Counted from the first letter of the stretch, positions 7,910 to 17,825 are shown. The stretch: 64,000 bases of DNA from Rhizobiaceae bacterium (GCA_025698895.1 JAILWO010000001.1:1089001-1153000); one strand, 5' to 3'. The notes: generated from the letters alone by a model not told the origin. Translations and numbers: made by a program.

Positions 7910-9811
7910 ATGCATCCGACGTCCGTTCAGTGGCTTCTCGTTTCCACCATGCTTGCCGCGCTCGCCGCCACGGCGGCCCATGCGCAGGAATCCAATCCGA
8001 CCGGCGCGACAACGCTGGGTCCGATCGTCGTCACGCCCAGTCGCGCTCCCCTGGAGCGCAGCAAGGTCGGTTCCAGCGTCGAAATCATCGAGGAAGAGGA
8101 GATCGAACAGGCGGCGCGGCCCGTCATCGTCGACTATCTCGACCGCATTCCGGGCCTGCATGTCTCATCCTCCGGCGGCATCGGTCAGGAGACGTCGCTG
8201 ATAATGCGCGGCGCCGACAAGAAATACATCAAGACCCTGTTCAACGGCATCGACATCGCCGATCCGACCGCCCCGCAGGTGCAGACATCCTTCGAGCACC
8301 TGCTTGCCGACGGCGTCGACCGGATCGAGGTGCTCAAGGGATCGCAAGGCACGCTCTACGGCGCCGACGCGGTCGCCGGGGTCATCTCGATCTCGACGCT
8401 GGCTAACGCGCCGGAGGGGCTGCACGGCCGCGTCCGCGCCGAAGGCGGTTCCTTCGGCACGGCGCGTGGCTCGGTCGGCGTCACCAATGTCTTCGACGGG
8501 ACACGCTTCGCGGCCAATTTCGGCGGCGTGCGCTCCGACGGCATCTCGGCCGCCGACCGTGACAACGGCAATCGCGAGCGCGACGGCTGGCGGAACGTCT
8601 CGGCCAATTTCGCGCTCGAGCAGCAGGTCACCGACGTCTTTTCGGTCTTCGCCTACGGCCTCTACTGGGACGCGGAGACCGAGTTCGACGACTCCGGCAA
8701 TCCGCCGCGCGACAATCCCGACAATGTCGGGACCAACAGAACCATCGCCGGCCGCGCCGGCTTCAATCTCGACCTGCTCGACGGCCGTTTCCGCAACACC
8801 TTTTCGGTCCAGGCCTACAAGGTCAACCGAAGCCTCTACACGACCACCTTCGGTCCCTTCGAGATCGACTATGCCGGCCGCCGCCTCAAGGCCGAGTATC
8901 AGGGCTCCTTCGAGGTCAACGACCGCTTCACCATCATGGCCGGCGCCGACTACGAGACGCGCGACCTGCTGATCGAGAACATCTTCTCGACCACGGAGGC
9001 GGCCGATTCGATCGCCGGCGTCTGGACGCAGGCGCTGCTGGAGCCGATCGACAACCTGGCCCTATCGGCCGGCGTTCGCCATGACGAGCACGACCGTTTC
9101 GGCGGCTACACGACCTGGCGCGGCACCGCCGCCTACACGCTGCCGGCATGGGGGACGACGTTGCGCAGTTCGGTCGGCACGGGTTTTCGCGCCCCCAGCC
9201 CGTACGAGAACAACTATGTGTCGTTCCTCTTCCCGGTCGTGCCCGTGCCCGATCTCCAGCCGGAGGAGAGCTTCTCCTTCGACGTCGGCATCGACCAGAG
9301 CCTGTTCGATGATCGTCTGACGCTGTCGGCCACATATTTCATCCTCGATACCGACAATCTGATCGACTACGACTTCGCCAACGACACCTATATCCAGGTT
9401 CCCGGCACCACGAAGCGCAGCGGCGTCGAACTGTCGGCGGCCTGGGAGGCCAATAACTGGCTGACGCTGGCGGCCGCCTACACCTACACGACCTCGGTGG
9501 AGGAGGACGGCGATCGCCGGCCGCGCGTGCCGCGCCATGTGGTGGGGCTGGCCGCCACCGCCAAACCTTGGGAGAAGTGGACATTCTCGGCCGACGCCAA
9601 GATCGCGATGGATGCGGTCGACCTCGTATCCACCGGTCTGGTGCCGCTCGACGACTATGTTCTGGTCGGCGGCAAGATCGCCTACAATCCGACCGAGGAT
9701 ACCGAACTCTATCTCCGCGCCGAAAACCTCTTCAACGACAACTATCAGGTCGTGAAGGGCTACGGCGCGCCCGGCTTCGCGGTCTATGGCGGTTTCAGCG
9801 CACGTTTCTGA
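7910..9811 (+). CDS. btuB: TonB-dependent cobalamin receptor (BtuB-like)
   Basis: 633 aa from the ATG at 7910, which follows GAAGGGGGACC and begins a signal peptide (MHPTSVQWLLV ... AHAQ). The mature N-terminus has a TonB-box-like region (GPIVVTPSR), then the plug domain (DYLDRIPGLHV; VDRIEVLKGSQGTLYGADAV) and the 22-stranded barrel, ending in an aromatic terminal strand (YGGFSARF). The riboswitch immediately upstream and the btuFCD genes downstream make vitamin B12 the substrate with high confidence. An in-frame start at 7820 would precede the signal peptide and is rejected. Confidence 0.9.
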   Translation: MHPTSVQWLLVSTMLAALAATAAHAQESNPTGATTLGPIVVTPSRAPLERSKVGSSVEIIEEEEIEQAARPVIVDYLDRIPGLHVSSSGGIGQETSLIMRGADKKYIKTLFNGIDIADPTAPQVQTSFEHLLADGVDRIEVLKGSQGTLYGADAVAGVISISTLANAPEGLHGRVRAEGGSFGTARGSVGVTNVFDGTRFAANFGGVRSDGISAADRDNGNRERDGWRNVSANFALEQQVTDVFSVFAYGLYWDAETEFDDSGNPPRDNPDNVGTNRTIAGRAGFNLDLLDGRFRNTFSVQAYKVNRSLYTTTFGPFEIDYAGRRLKAEYQGSFEVNDRFTIMAGADYETRDLLIENIFSTTEAADSIAGVWTQALLEPIDNLALSAGVRHDEHDRFGGYTTWRGTAAYTLPAWGTTLRSSVGTGFRAPSPYENNYVSFLFPVVPVPDLQPEESFSFDVGIDQSLFDDRLTLSATYFILDTDNLIDYDFANDTYIQVPGTTKRSGVELSAAWEANNWLTLAAAYTYTTSVEEDGDRRPRVPRHVVGLAATAKPWEKWTFSADAKIAMDAVDLVSTGLVPLDDYVLVGGKIAYNPTEDTELYLRAENLFNDNYQVVKGYGAPGFAVYGGFSARF

Positions 9812-10667
9812 TCTCATCAAACCCGGCATCGCCGCGTTCATCGCGGCGGCGCTGGCATATCCGGCACCGGCACACGCGGCCGGGCCGCGTGGCGTGATGT
9901 CGCTCAATGTCTGCACCGACCAGCTCGTGCTGTCCCTGGCCGAGCCGGCTGACATCGTGTCGTTGTCGGAACTGTCGGTCGATCCGACGCTGTCCTTCAT
10001 GGCCGGCGAAGCCGCTTCCTATCCGAAGAACGCCGGCCTGGCGGAGGAAGTGCTGGCGGCGCGCCCTTCCGTCGTCGTCACCGGCACCTACTCGCTGCAC
10101 AACACCACCGCGCTGCTTTCCGGCCTCGGCACCCGCGTCGAGGAATTCCCCTACCAGCAGTCGATCGACACCATTCCCGCCGACATAAGGCGCATGGGCA
10201 CGATTCTGGGCAAGGAAGACGAGGCCGAGGCGCTCGCCCGGGACTTCGAGGCCGAACTCGCCACCGCGCGCGCCGACCTCGGCGGAGTGCACCCGCGCGC
10301 GATCGTGTTCGGGCCGAATGGCGTCGTGGCCGGCGCCGGCACGCTCCAGCACACGGTGCTCGAGGCGGCCGGCTTCCGCAATCTCGCGGCCGAGCGCGGC
10401 ATGACCGGCATGGCGCCCTATCCGCTCGAACTGCTCGTCGCCGACCGTCCCGATCTCGTGCTCCTGTCCGCCCCCATGACGGACGCGCCGGCGCTGGCCG
10501 ATCGCATTGCCCGCCATCCGGCCATCGCCGCATCGGGCGCGGCATTGCCTAGCGGCGCGATCCCCGCCGGCTCCTGGGATTGCGGCGGTCCGTTCACGCT
10601 GGAGGCGCTGCGCGCCCTGCGGTCCATCCGCGACGGGCTGCTGGCCGAGGATCAGCCGAGCAAATGA
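9786..10667 (+). CDS. btuF: Periplasmic cobalamin-binding protein of ABC transporter (BtuF-like)
   Basis: 293 aa, cluster A-III substrate-binding protein. It has an N-terminal hydrophobic signal (FIAAALAYPAPAHAA), then VMSLNVCTDQLVLSLA, typical of the first lobe of BtuF/FhuD-like proteins, and LVADRPDLVLLSAP in the second lobe. It overlaps the 3' end of btuB by 26 bases and the permease start by ATGA, so the four genes form one riboswitch-controlled operon. It captures B12 in the periplasm and delivers it to BtuC. The exact start is uncertain because the N-terminus overlaps btuB. Confidence 0.85.
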   Translation: MAVSAHVSDLIKPGIAAFIAAALAYPAPAHAAGPRGVMSLNVCTDQLVLSLAEPADIVSLSELSVDPTLSFMAGEAASYPKNAGLAEEVLAARPSVVVTGTYSLHNTTALLSGLGTRVEEFPYQQSIDTIPADIRRMGTILGKEDEAEALARDFEAELATARADLGGVHPRAIVFGPNGVVAGAGTLQHTVLEAAGFRNLAAERGMTGMAPYPLELLVADRPDLVLLSAPMTDAPALADRIARHPAIAASGAALPSGAIPAGSWDCGGPFTLEALRALRSIRDGLLAEDQPSK

Positions 10668-11653
10668 TCAGCCGGCTCAACATCATCCTCGCTGCGTCGG
10701 TTCTGATCCTGGCCGCCCTGTCGCTGCTCGTCGGGCCGGCCGCGCTCGGGCCGGGCGAGAGCCTGTCGGCGATCTTTTCGTCCGACGGCGGCACCGCCGC
10801 GCTGATCATGCGCGAGATCCGCCTGCCGCGCGCCCTGCTGGGCGTGCTGATCGGTGCCAGCCTCGGCCTGTCGGGCGCGGCGCTCCAGGGCTTTCTGCGC
10901 AATCCGCTGGCCGAGCCGGGCATCATCGGCGTGTCGTCGAGCGCATCGCTGGGCGCCGTGCTTGTCTTCTATTCGGGGCTGGCCGGCGCTTCGCTGCTGG
11001 CGCTCCCGGCCGGCGCGCTGGTGGGCGCGCTGGCCGCGATGCTGGCGCTGATCGGCTTTTCCCGCGGCAATACGGCCACGCTCACCCTGATCCTGGCCGG
11101 TGTGGCCCTGTCGAGCCTCGCCGGCGCGCTGACGTCGCTGGCTCTCAACCTGTCTCCGAACCCCTTTGCCAGCTACGAAATCATCTTCTGGCTGCTCGGC
11201 TCGCTCAAGGACCGTTCGATGGAGCATGTCTGGATCGCCCTGCCGCTGATGCTGGCCGGATGGATCATGATCGCCGTCTCGGCCCGCGCGCTGGATGCGC
11301 TTTCCTTCGGCGAGGAGGCGGCCGCCAGCCTCGGCGTCGACGTCGGCCGCGCGCGCCTGCTGGTTGTCGGCGGCGTGGCGCTGTCGGTCGGCGCGGCCAC
11401 GGCCGTCGCCGGCGCCATCGGCTTCGTCGGCCTCGTCGTGCCGCATCTGGTACGCCCCTTCACCGACCGCATGCCCGGTGGTCTTCTCCTGCCCTCGGCG
11501 CTCGGCGGGGCGGCGTTGCTGACGGCCGCCGACATCGCCGCGCGGCTGATCCGCCCGGCTGGCGAGCTCAATGTCGGCGTGGTCACCGCCCTGATCGGCG
11601 CACCCTTCTTTCTGTGGCTCGTCGCGCACTCGCGCCGCGAGGTCCAGTCATGA
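10664..11653 (+). CDS. btuC: FecCD-family permease of cobalamin ABC transporter (BtuC-like)
   Basis: 329 aa with about ten transmembrane helices. Family marks are REIRLPRALLGVLIGASLG in the N-terminal part, AALQGFLRNPLAEPGIIGV, and GAIGFVGLVVPHLVRPF in the cytoplasmic loop that contacts the ATPase. The ATG at 10664 overlaps the btuF stop (ATGA); an upstream in-frame start at 10580 lies inside btuF and lacks support. Forms the membrane channel for B12 with the ATPase that follows, which is again joined by an ATGA overlap. Confidence 0.9.
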   Translation: MISRLNIILAASVLILAALSLLVGPAALGPGESLSAIFSSDGGTAALIMREIRLPRALLGVLIGASLGLSGAALQGFLRNPLAEPGIIGVSSSASLGAVLVFYSGLAGASLLALPAGALVGALAAMLALIGFSRGNTATLTLILAGVALSSLAGALTSLALNLSPNPFASYEIIFWLLGSLKDRSMEHVWIALPLMLAGWIMIAVSARALDALSFGEEAAASLGVDVGRARLLVVGGVALSVGAATAVAGAIGFVGLVVPHLVRPFTDRMPGGLLLPSALGGAALLTAADIAARLIRPAGELNVGVVTALIGAPFFLWLVAHSRREVQS

Positions 11654-12447
11654 ACGCTGAGCAGCCAATCGCCGTCTCCACGGCCGGCCTGTCGGTCACG
11701 CTCGGTCCAAGGCCGGTGCTCGCCGGCATCGACTTCGCGATGGCCAGGGGCGAGGTGGTCGGCCTGCTCGGGCCGAACGGAGCCGGCAAGTCCACATTGA
11801 TAAGGGCGCTCGCCGGCCAAGTGGCCTTCGACGGCTCGATCGCCATCGAGGGCCGGGACCAGCACGACCTGACCGCCGATGCGCGCTCGCGGATCGTGGC
11901 CCATCTTCCGCAGGGGCGCATGATCGCATGGCCGCTGGCCGTCGAGACCGTCGTCGGGCTCGGCCGGCTTCCCTGGCGGGGCTTCGCCGGCCGGGGCGAC
12001 GCCGACGGCGCTCGGGCCTGTCGGGAAGCGATGGAACTCGCCGACGTCACGCATCTGGCCGGCCGGCCGGCGACCGCACTGTCGGGTGGCGAGCAGGCGC
12101 GCGTGCTCGCCGCGCGCGCCATCGCCCAGGCCACGCCCGTGCTGCTGGCCGACGAGCCGGTCGCCGGTCTTGATCCAGCGCACCAGATGTCGCTGATGCT
12201 GGCCTTCCGGCGCATCGCCGCGCGCGGCCGCGCGGTGCTCGTGTCGCTGCACGATCTCACGCTAGCCGCGCGCTGGTGCGACCGCGTCGTCGTGCTTCAC
12301 GACGGCCGGATCGCAGCCGACGGCGCGCCCGCCTCCGTGCTGACCGCCGACCTGCTGGAGCGGGTCTTCGACATACTGGTCCGGCTGGATCATGACGAAT
12401 GCGGCCCGATCCTGACGCCGATCGGGCTGTCGGCCGACCGGGAATGA
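11650..12447 (+). CDS. btuD: ATP-binding subunit of cobalamin ABC transporter (BtuD-like)
   Basis: 265 aa. Walker A is GPNGAGKST near residue 40, the signature is LSGGEQARV, Walker B is PVLLADEP, and the switch histidine is in LVSLHDL. This is the iron/cobalamin-type ATPase that energises the adjacent BtuC-like permease. It starts at the ATGA overlap with btuC and is the last gene of the riboswitch-led operon. It ends 10 bases before the convergent glucokinase stop. Confidence 0.88.
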   Translation: MNAEQPIAVSTAGLSVTLGPRPVLAGIDFAMARGEVVGLLGPNGAGKSTLIRALAGQVAFDGSIAIEGRDQHDLTADARSRIVAHLPQGRMIAWPLAVETVVGLGRLPWRGFAGRGDADGARACREAMELADVTHLAGRPATALSGGEQARVLAARAIAQATPVLLADEPVAGLDPAHQMSLMLAFRRIAARGRAVLVSLHDLTLAARWCDRVVVLHDGRIAADGAPASVLTADLLERVFDILVRLDHDECGPILTPIGLSADRE

Positions 12448-12457
12448 TCGCTGCGCT

Positions 12458-13489
12458 CTATTCGCCGCCGGCGCGCCACCGCCGCCCTTCGGTCTCCACG
12501 CCGAAGCGTTCCGGAGCCTGGGCATAGGCCGCGAGCCCGGCCAGCGCCGCCAGCGGATGGGTCATCGCATAGACGGGCATGGTGCGCATCGCGGCGCTGT
12601 GCGGCGCCTTGTCCTCGAAGGCGGCGCGGAACAGCCCGTCATGCAGCGCCGGCACGATCTTGAGCGCGATGCCGCCAGTCAGGTAGACGCCGCCCCGCGC
12701 CATGAAGACCAATGCCAGGTCGCCCGCCACCCTTCCCAGATAGGTCACGAACAGGTCGATCGCTTCCTGCGCCTGCCGGTCGGACCGCTGCTGCCAGGCC
12801 CCCGTGATCTCGGCCGGCGTGGCGAAGCTGGCCTCCGCCCCGTCGGCCGCGCAGACCGCGCGATAGATGTTGACCAGCCCGCGCCCGCACAGGAGCTGCT
12901 CCCCCGAGATACGCCCCTCGATCCGCTCCAGATGCGGGAAGATCGCGAAATCGCGGTCCGTGCGCGGCCCGACATCGATGTGCCCGCCTTCGCCCGGCAC
13001 CGGTATCCATATGCCGCGCGCGTGCACCAACCCCGCAACGCCGAGCCCCGTGCCCGGCCCCAGCACGACCCGGCCGTCGCCGGCTTCCGGCGTGCCCGGC
13101 CCGATCTGTTCCATGTGCTCCTTACCGAGCGCCACCACCGCCAGCGCCTGCGCCTCGAAATCGTTGAGCACGACCACGTCCTCGACGCCGAGCCCGTCCT
13201 GCATCGCCCTGGGCCGCACCACCCAGTCGCAATTCGTCAGCGCGATCTCGTCGCCGTCCACCGGTCCGGCCACCGCCAGCACCGTGGTGCGCGGGCGTAT
13301 TCCGCGTTCGAGGATCGCGCTGCGGATCGCCTCATCGATGGTCGCGAAGTCGGCCGTGCGCACCACCGCGAAGTCCTTCGCCTCCGAGCGCGCGTCATGC
13401 AGGACCGCGAAACGGGCGTTGGTCCCGCCTATGTCACCGATCAGGATCGGAAAGTCGTAGGCGAGGGCCTGGTCGGTCTGGTCGGGCAT
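12458..13489 (-). CDS. glk: Glucokinase
   Basis: 343 aa from MPDQTDQ at 13489, of the size of proteobacterial ROK-unrelated glucokinases (Glk, EC 2.7.1.2). The phosphate-binding loop is [15 protein letters not shown] near residue 14. The sugar-binding segment is [14 protein letters not shown], and the adenosine motif is [12 protein letters not shown]. The conserved end is [12 protein letters not shown]. It phosphorylates glucose with ATP in the cytoplasm. It lies downstream of the methylglyoxal synthase gene (31-base gap, same strand), linking sugar entry with overflow of triose phosphate. A longer frame to 13600 lacks family similarity. Confidence 0.93.
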   Translation of the reverse strand: MPDQTDQALAYDFPILIGDIGGTNARFAVLHDARSEAKDFAVVRTADFATIDEAIRSAILERGIRPRTTVLAVAGPVDGDEIALTNCDWVVRPRAMQDGLGVEDVVVLNDFEAQALAVVALGKEHMEQIGPGTPEAGDGRVVLGPGTGLGVAGLVHARGIWIPVPGEGGHIDVGPRTDRDFAIFPHLERIEGRISGEQLLCGRGLVNIYRAVCAADGAEASFATPAEITGAWQQRSDRQAQEAIDLFVTYLGRVAGDLALVFMARGGVYLTGGIALKIVPALHDGLFRAAFEDKAPHSAAMRTMPVYAMTHPLAALAGLAAYAQAPERFGVETEGRRWRAGGE

Positions 13490-13520
13490 GAGCGGTCCGC
13501 CGTCTGGAATCCGTCTGTGG

Positions 13521-13916
13521 TCACGGCGCGGCGGCTGCCGTTTCGTGATGGGCAAGCAGCATCTCGGCCGTCGCGCGGTTGAGCGCCATGGGAATGTCAT
13601 ACACGATCGCCAGCCGCATCAAGGCCTTGACGTCGACATCGTGCGGCATCGGCGTCAGCGGGTCGACGAAGAAGATGACGCCGTCGATGCGGCCCTCCGC
13701 GATCAGCGCGCCGATCTGCTGGTCGCCGCCGAGCGGCCCGCTCCTGAGGCGGCGGATCGAAAGCTCGGGACAGGCTTCGGCGATCCGGCCGCCCGTCGTG
13801 CCGGTCGCCACCAGATCGCAGCCGGCCAGCATGCCGGCATGGGCGCGGGCGAAGGCGACAAGGTCATCCTTCTTCTGGTCGTGCGCGATCAGCGCGAGGC
13901 GGAGCGGTGTGGTCAT
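13521..13916 (-). CDS. mgsA: Methylglyoxal synthase
   Basis: 131 aa, close to the usual size of MgsA, which converts dihydroxyacetone phosphate to methylglyoxal and phosphate. [17 protein letters not shown] at the N-terminus, the phosphate-binding TGTTGGRI, the [14 protein letters not shown] segment and the catalytic aspartate region [18 protein letters not shown] are all present. It sits directly upstream of glucokinase on the same strand and is likely cotranscribed with it. Confidence 0.95.
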   Translation of the reverse strand: MTTPLRLALIAHDQKKDDLVAFARAHAGMLAGCDLVATGTTGGRIAEACPELSIRRLRSGPLGGDQQIGALIAEGRIDGVIFFVDPLTPMPHDVDVKALMRLAIVYDIPMALNRATAEMLLAHHETAAAAP

Positions 13917-13998
13917 GGCGGGCCGGAGACAGGCTGACAGGGTCGCCGCCTTCTACCGCTCCGTGACCGCCAGCGAAAGCCTGCCGTCGATCGAGGCG

Positions 13999-15036
13999 CT
14001 ATCGGCCAAGCGGCCGTGCCGCCGGTATCGGCATTTTCGGCGGCGTCGACTCAGGCGCATAAGCGCTGGCCGCCGACGCTTGCCCGCTGGTATCGGCGAT
14101 CACCGTCCGGCCTTCACCGCCGATCGTCACCGCCGCTTCCGAGGCAGGCGCCGGCGCGTCGAGCACCGCACGGCAGGCCGCCGGCAGCGCCGAAAGCCGC
14201 ATCACGTCGCGCGCCTTGGGCTTGGCCGGTCCCTTGGCTGGCCGCCACGGCTCCTCGGTGAACCACCAGGCAAGCGACGAATCACAGCCCTCGCCACGCG
14301 CCACGGCCGCCTGCGGCTTGCAGCCCGGCGAACCGGACTGGCAGCCGATGCGGATGTGGAAATGCGAATCATGTCCCCAGAAGGGGCGGATCTTGCGCAG
14401 CCAGGACCGGTCACCCGAGACCGTGTCGCACAGCTTCTTCTTGATGCCGGGATGGACGAGGATGCGCTCCACCTCGCCATAGCTGGCCGCACGCTTCAGC
14501 ACCGCGGCATGGGCCGGCGTCCATCTGCGCTCGTCGACCGTAAGACCGCCCTGCCTGATCACCGAGACCGCCGAGATGTTCTCGCGTTCGGCCGCGCTCA
14601 TTCGCCGCGACGGCATCGGCATCAGCCACACATCCGCGTCGAGCCCGATCTGGTGCGAGGCGTGGCCCGTCAGCATCGGACCGCCGCGCGGCTGCGACAG
14701 GTCTCCGATCAAAAGGCCCGGCCAGCCATCGGCGGCCGCGTCGCGCGACAGCTTCGCGAGCAGCTTGACCATCGTTGGATGACCCCAGCGCCGGTTGCGC
14801 GAAAGCCGCATCGCCTGCCAGTGCGGCCCGTCGGTGGCGATCGCCACGCCGCCCTCGAAGCAGCCCTTGGAATAGAAGCCGTGCGAACGCGGCTGCGTCG
14901 CCGCCGGCAACTTCTTGGCTCCGAAAACGTCCTTGGCCAGCGGATCGGCGGAGGTGATACCTGCCAGCATCGCGATGATACAGGCCGCTCCGGCGATGGC
15001 GGCCAGGCAATGGCGCAGTCCAGGAAGGGTCGTCAT
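13999..15036 (-). CDS. mepA: Penicillin-insensitive murein endopeptidase
   Basis: 345 aa. A secretory signal (LRHCLAAIAGAACIIAMLA) is followed by the MepA LAS metallopeptidase domain. The zinc site is visible as GHASHQIGLDADVW and WGHDSHFHIRIG, and the family cysteines are in KGCFEGG and RIGCQSG ... GCK. It cleaves the D-alanyl-meso-diaminopimelyl cross-link of peptidoglycan in the periplasm. The C-terminal 70 residues are low-complexity and proline/alanine-rich, longer than in E. coli. It is divergent from the MFS gene, with about 200 bases between starts. Confidence 0.9.
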   Translation of the reverse strand: MTTLPGLRHCLAAIAGAACIIAMLAGITSADPLAKDVFGAKKLPAATQPRSHGFYSKGCFEGGVAIATDGPHWQAMRLSRNRRWGHPTMVKLLAKLSRDAAADGWPGLLIGDLSQPRGGPMLTGHASHQIGLDADVWLMPMPSRRMSAAERENISAVSVIRQGGLTVDERRWTPAHAAVLKRAASYGEVERILVHPGIKKKLCDTVSGDRSWLRKIRPFWGHDSHFHIRIGCQSGSPGCKPQAAVARGEGCDSSLAWWFTEEPWRPAKGPAKPKARDVMRLSALPAACRAVLDAPAPASEAAVTIGGEGRTVIADTSGQASAASAYAPESTPPKMPIPAARPLGR

Positions 15037-15233
15037 GTCCGGTTCCTCGTCGGCGGTGGCGCGGGATCAAGCGGAGCGTGGACCGGTCTGGTTACCGGAA
15101 TCCTAATGCGCCATCCCGAAGTGATCCTATCATGATACGGGTCCCGTGGAAGGAGGCGGGCGGCGCGCTGGTTCGGCGGCCTTGCCGCGGCTGGCCCGTC
15201 GCGTTGCGCGCGGCGCACTGCTATGTCCGCGCC

Positions 15234-16406
15234 ATGCACCGCTCACTCTCTCCGGTTCCGGCCATCGTGTTCCTGCTCGTCGCAGGCGTCTTCGCCGGCG
15301 CGCAGCTCGCCAAGATCGCGCCGCTGGTGGCCTGGTATCGCGACGATCAGGGCCATTCGCTGGTCTTCATCGGCTGGCTCATCTCCACCATCGGCCTGTT
15401 CGTGGCGCTGGCCGCGCTGCCGGTCAGCCTCGCGATCGACCGGGTCGGCCAGTTCCGCGTCATGGCGGGCGGCTCGCTCCTGCTGGCGCTTGGCGCGGTC
15501 GGCGTCGCCTTCCTCGACGCGCCGTTGCTTCTGCTGGCCATGCGGGTGGTCGAGGCCGTCGGCTATCTGGTGCTCGTCATCGTCATACCTGCCATCCTCA
15601 ACGGCGTTTCGCCGCCGGCGCTTAAGGCGCCGGTGCTGGCGATCTGGGGCGGGTTCGTGCCGGTCGGCTTCGCGCTGGCCGATTTCATGGCCGCGGGCAT
15701 CGCCCCGGTCTTCGGCCCGCGTGTCTTTCTTTTCGCCGTCGCGCTCGGCTTTGCCCTGAGCGCGGCGCTGGCCTGCCTGTTCCTGTCGCGGCTCGCCGGC
15801 CCGTTCCTCGCGCCGGTCAGGGGCGAGGCCGCGCCGGGGCTGGCCGACAGCCTGTCGCGTCCCGTCGTGCTCACCGCCTGCGCCTTCGGGGCCTTCGTCA
15901 TCGTGTCGCTGGCCTTCTTCTCCTTCCTGCCGGTGGCGGCCGAGAGGGGCCTGCTGGCGCTCTCGCCGGGCCTCGTGGCGCTCACCGTGCCTACCGGCAA
16001 CGCGCTTGCCGGCGTCGCCATGCGCGGGCGCGGTCTGCGCGCGGCGGTGACGCTGGGAATGACGGGTTTCGTGCTTGGCGGCCTGGCCGCCTGGCCGGCA
16101 TTCCAGTCGTCCGACCCGCTGGCGGTCACGGTCGCGGCGGTCGTGCTGGCGGTGTCGGGTGGCATCACCGGCTCGGCGCTGTTCGCCTCGGTGCCCTTCA
16201 TCGTGCCGGCCGGCGGTTCGGCCTCGGTGGTGATCGGCCTGATCTGCCAGGCCGGGGGCCTTGCCACGGTGCTGGGTCCGCCGCTCGCGGGCATGGTCAT
16301 CGAGACGGGCGGCTGGGCCGGCTATGCCGTCCTGCTCGCCGCGGCATCCTTCGCCGGCCTGGCGCTGCTCGCCCCGCTGGTCCGGCGCGGCCTGAGGCCG
16401 GCCTGA
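15234..16406 (+). CDS. MFS transporter (CynX/NimT-like)
   Basis: 390 aa from the ATG at 15234; in-frame codons upstream to 15078 encode an untypical arginine-rich stretch. The hydrophobic profile fits about 12 transmembrane helices. The loop between helices 2 and 3 carries the MFS motif A variant SLAIDRVGQFRVMAGG. It is a secondary transporter of the cyanate/nitroimidazole-permease type group, whose substrate cannot be told from sequence. Its stop codon lies 4 bases from the hemA stop, and both stops sit within a 16-bp palindrome. Confidence 0.75.
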   Translation: MHRSLSPVPAIVFLLVAGVFAGAQLAKIAPLVAWYRDDQGHSLVFIGWLISTIGLFVALAALPVSLAIDRVGQFRVMAGGSLLLALGAVGVAFLDAPLLLLAMRVVEAVGYLVLVIVIPAILNGVSPPALKAPVLAIWGGFVPVGFALADFMAAGIAPVFGPRVFLFAVALGFALSAALACLFLSRLAGPFLAPVRGEAAPGLADSLSRPVVLTACAFGAFVIVSLAFFSFLPVAAERGLLALSPGLVALTVPTGNALAGVAMRGRGLRAAVTLGMTGFVLGGLAAWPAFQSSDPLAVTVAAVVLAVSGGITGSALFASVPFIVPAGGSASVVIGLICQAGGLATVLGPPLAGMVIETGGWAGYAVLLAAASFAGLALLAPLVRRGLRPA

Positions 16407-16410
16407 GGCC

Positions 16411-17625
16411 TCAGGCGACCTGCCTGGCGAGCGCGCACTGGCTCCACAGTTCCGACAGCGCATTGACGAGATGATCGATGTCGGCGTCGGTATGCAGTGG
16501 CGACGGCGTGATCCTGAGCCGCTCGGTCTTGCGCGGCACGGTCGGGTAGTTGATCGGCTGAACGTAGATGCCGTGACGGTCGAGCAGGATGTCGGAGATC
16601 CACTTGCACTTGACCGGGTCGCACACCATCACCGGCACGATATGGCTGGGATTGGGCAGGGTGGGAATGCCGATCGCCTCCAGCCGCGTCCTGACGGTCG
16701 CGACCCGCTCCTGGTGGCGCGCACGCTCGAAGGGGCTGGCCTTGAGGTGGCGGATCGAGGCCAGCGCGCCAGCCGCCACATGCGGCGGCAGCGCCGTCGT
16801 GAAGATGAATCCGGACGCATAGGAACGGATGAAGTCGACCAGCGCGGCCGAACCGGTGATGTAGCCGCCGACCACGCCGAAGGCCTTGCCCAGCGTGCCC
16901 TCGATCAGCGTGACGCGGTCCATCAGCCCCTCGCGCTCGGCGATGCCGCCACCACGCGGGCCGTAGAGGCCCACCGCATGGACCTCGTCCAGATAGCTCA
17001 TCGCGCCATGCTTCTCGCAGACATCGAGGATGTCGGCGATCGGGGCGATGTCGCCATCCATCGAATAGACGCTCTCGAAGGCGACGATCTTGGGCACGTC
17101 GGGACCGTATTCGGACAGGATCCGGTCGAGATCCTCGACATCATTGTGTTTCCAGATGCGCCGCTCGGCGCGGGAGTGGCGGATACCCTCGATCATCGAG
17201 GCGTGGTTGCTGGCATCGGAGACGATCACGCAGCCGGGAATGGAGGCGCCGAGCGTCGACAGCGAGGCCCAGTTCGACACATAGCCGGACGTGAACAGGA
17301 GCGCCGCCTCCTTGCCATGCAGATCGGCCAGCTCGCGCTCCAGCAGCACGTGGTAATGATTGGTGCCCGAGATGTTGCGGGTGCCGCCCGCGCCCGCGCC
17401 GCAGGAATCCAGCGCCTCGTGCATGGCCGCGATCACCTTGGGATTCTGGCCCATGCCCAGATAGTCGTTGGAGCACCAGACGGTGACGTCCGAGACATTC
17501 TCGCCGGCATGGCGCCTGGCGACCGGAAACGACCCCGCGCGCCGCTCCAGATCGGCGAAGACGCGATAGCGCCCCTCCTCGTGGAGGGCCTTGATCCTGT
17601 CGCTGAAGAAGCCTTCGAAATCCAT
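16411..17625 (-). CDS. hemA: 5-aminolevulinate synthase
   Basis: 404 aa, the standard alphaproteobacterial ALAS length (EC 2.3.1.37). It condenses glycine with succinyl-CoA to start haem synthesis. The N-terminus [20 protein letters not shown] is diagnostic. [33 protein letters not shown] and [16 protein letters not shown] are visible, and the PLP lysine is in EGTLGKAFG. The upstream region holds a 12-bp palindrome overlapping an FNR-like box at 17804-17825, a possible oxygen-responsive control. Convergent with the MFS gene. Confidence 0.96.
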   Translation of the reverse strand: MDFEGFFSDRIKALHEEGRYRVFADLERRAGSFPVARRHAGENVSDVTVWCSNDYLGMGQNPKVIAAMHEALDSCGAGAGGTRNISGTNHYHVLLERELADLHGKEAALLFTSGYVSNWASLSTLGASIPGCVIVSDASNHASMIEGIRHSRAERRIWKHNDVEDLDRILSEYGPDVPKIVAFESVYSMDGDIAPIADILDVCEKHGAMSYLDEVHAVGLYGPRGGGIAEREGLMDRVTLIEGTLGKAFGVVGGYITGSAALVDFIRSYASGFIFTTALPPHVAAGALASIRHLKASPFERARHQERVATVRTRLEAIGIPTLPNPSHIVPVMVCDPVKCKWISDILLDRHGIYVQPINYPTVPRKTERLRITPSPLHTDADIDHLVNALSELWSQCALARQVA

Positions 17626-17803
17626 GTCTTGCTTCCTCCTGGAAGGACCCTTGCCTGGTCCGTCTCGGGGGTGGCTGGAACGCCCTTTGGCCCTTCGGCC
17701 GGATTACCCGACCTTTTTTGCGGAACGGGACGCCCGGATCAAGCGCCGTCATTCCGAAATTGGCCCAAAGCGCGACTTTGCCGCACTTTCCCTTTCGGCG
17801 GCC

Positions 17804-17825
17804 TCAAGATCTTGATCCATCTCAA
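17804..17825 (-). promoter_or_regulatory. Candidate FNR/FixK-type box with overlapping palindrome upstream of hemA
   Basis: TTGATCCATCTCAA at 17812-17825 matches the FNR/FixK consensus TTGAT-N4-ATCAA at nine of ten defined positions. It overlaps a perfect 12-bp palindrome, TCAAGATCTTGA (17804-17815). The site is about 190 bases upstream of the hemA start. FNR-type control of hemA is known in alphaproteobacteria, but the distance is long and binding here is inferred only. Confidence 0.4.
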
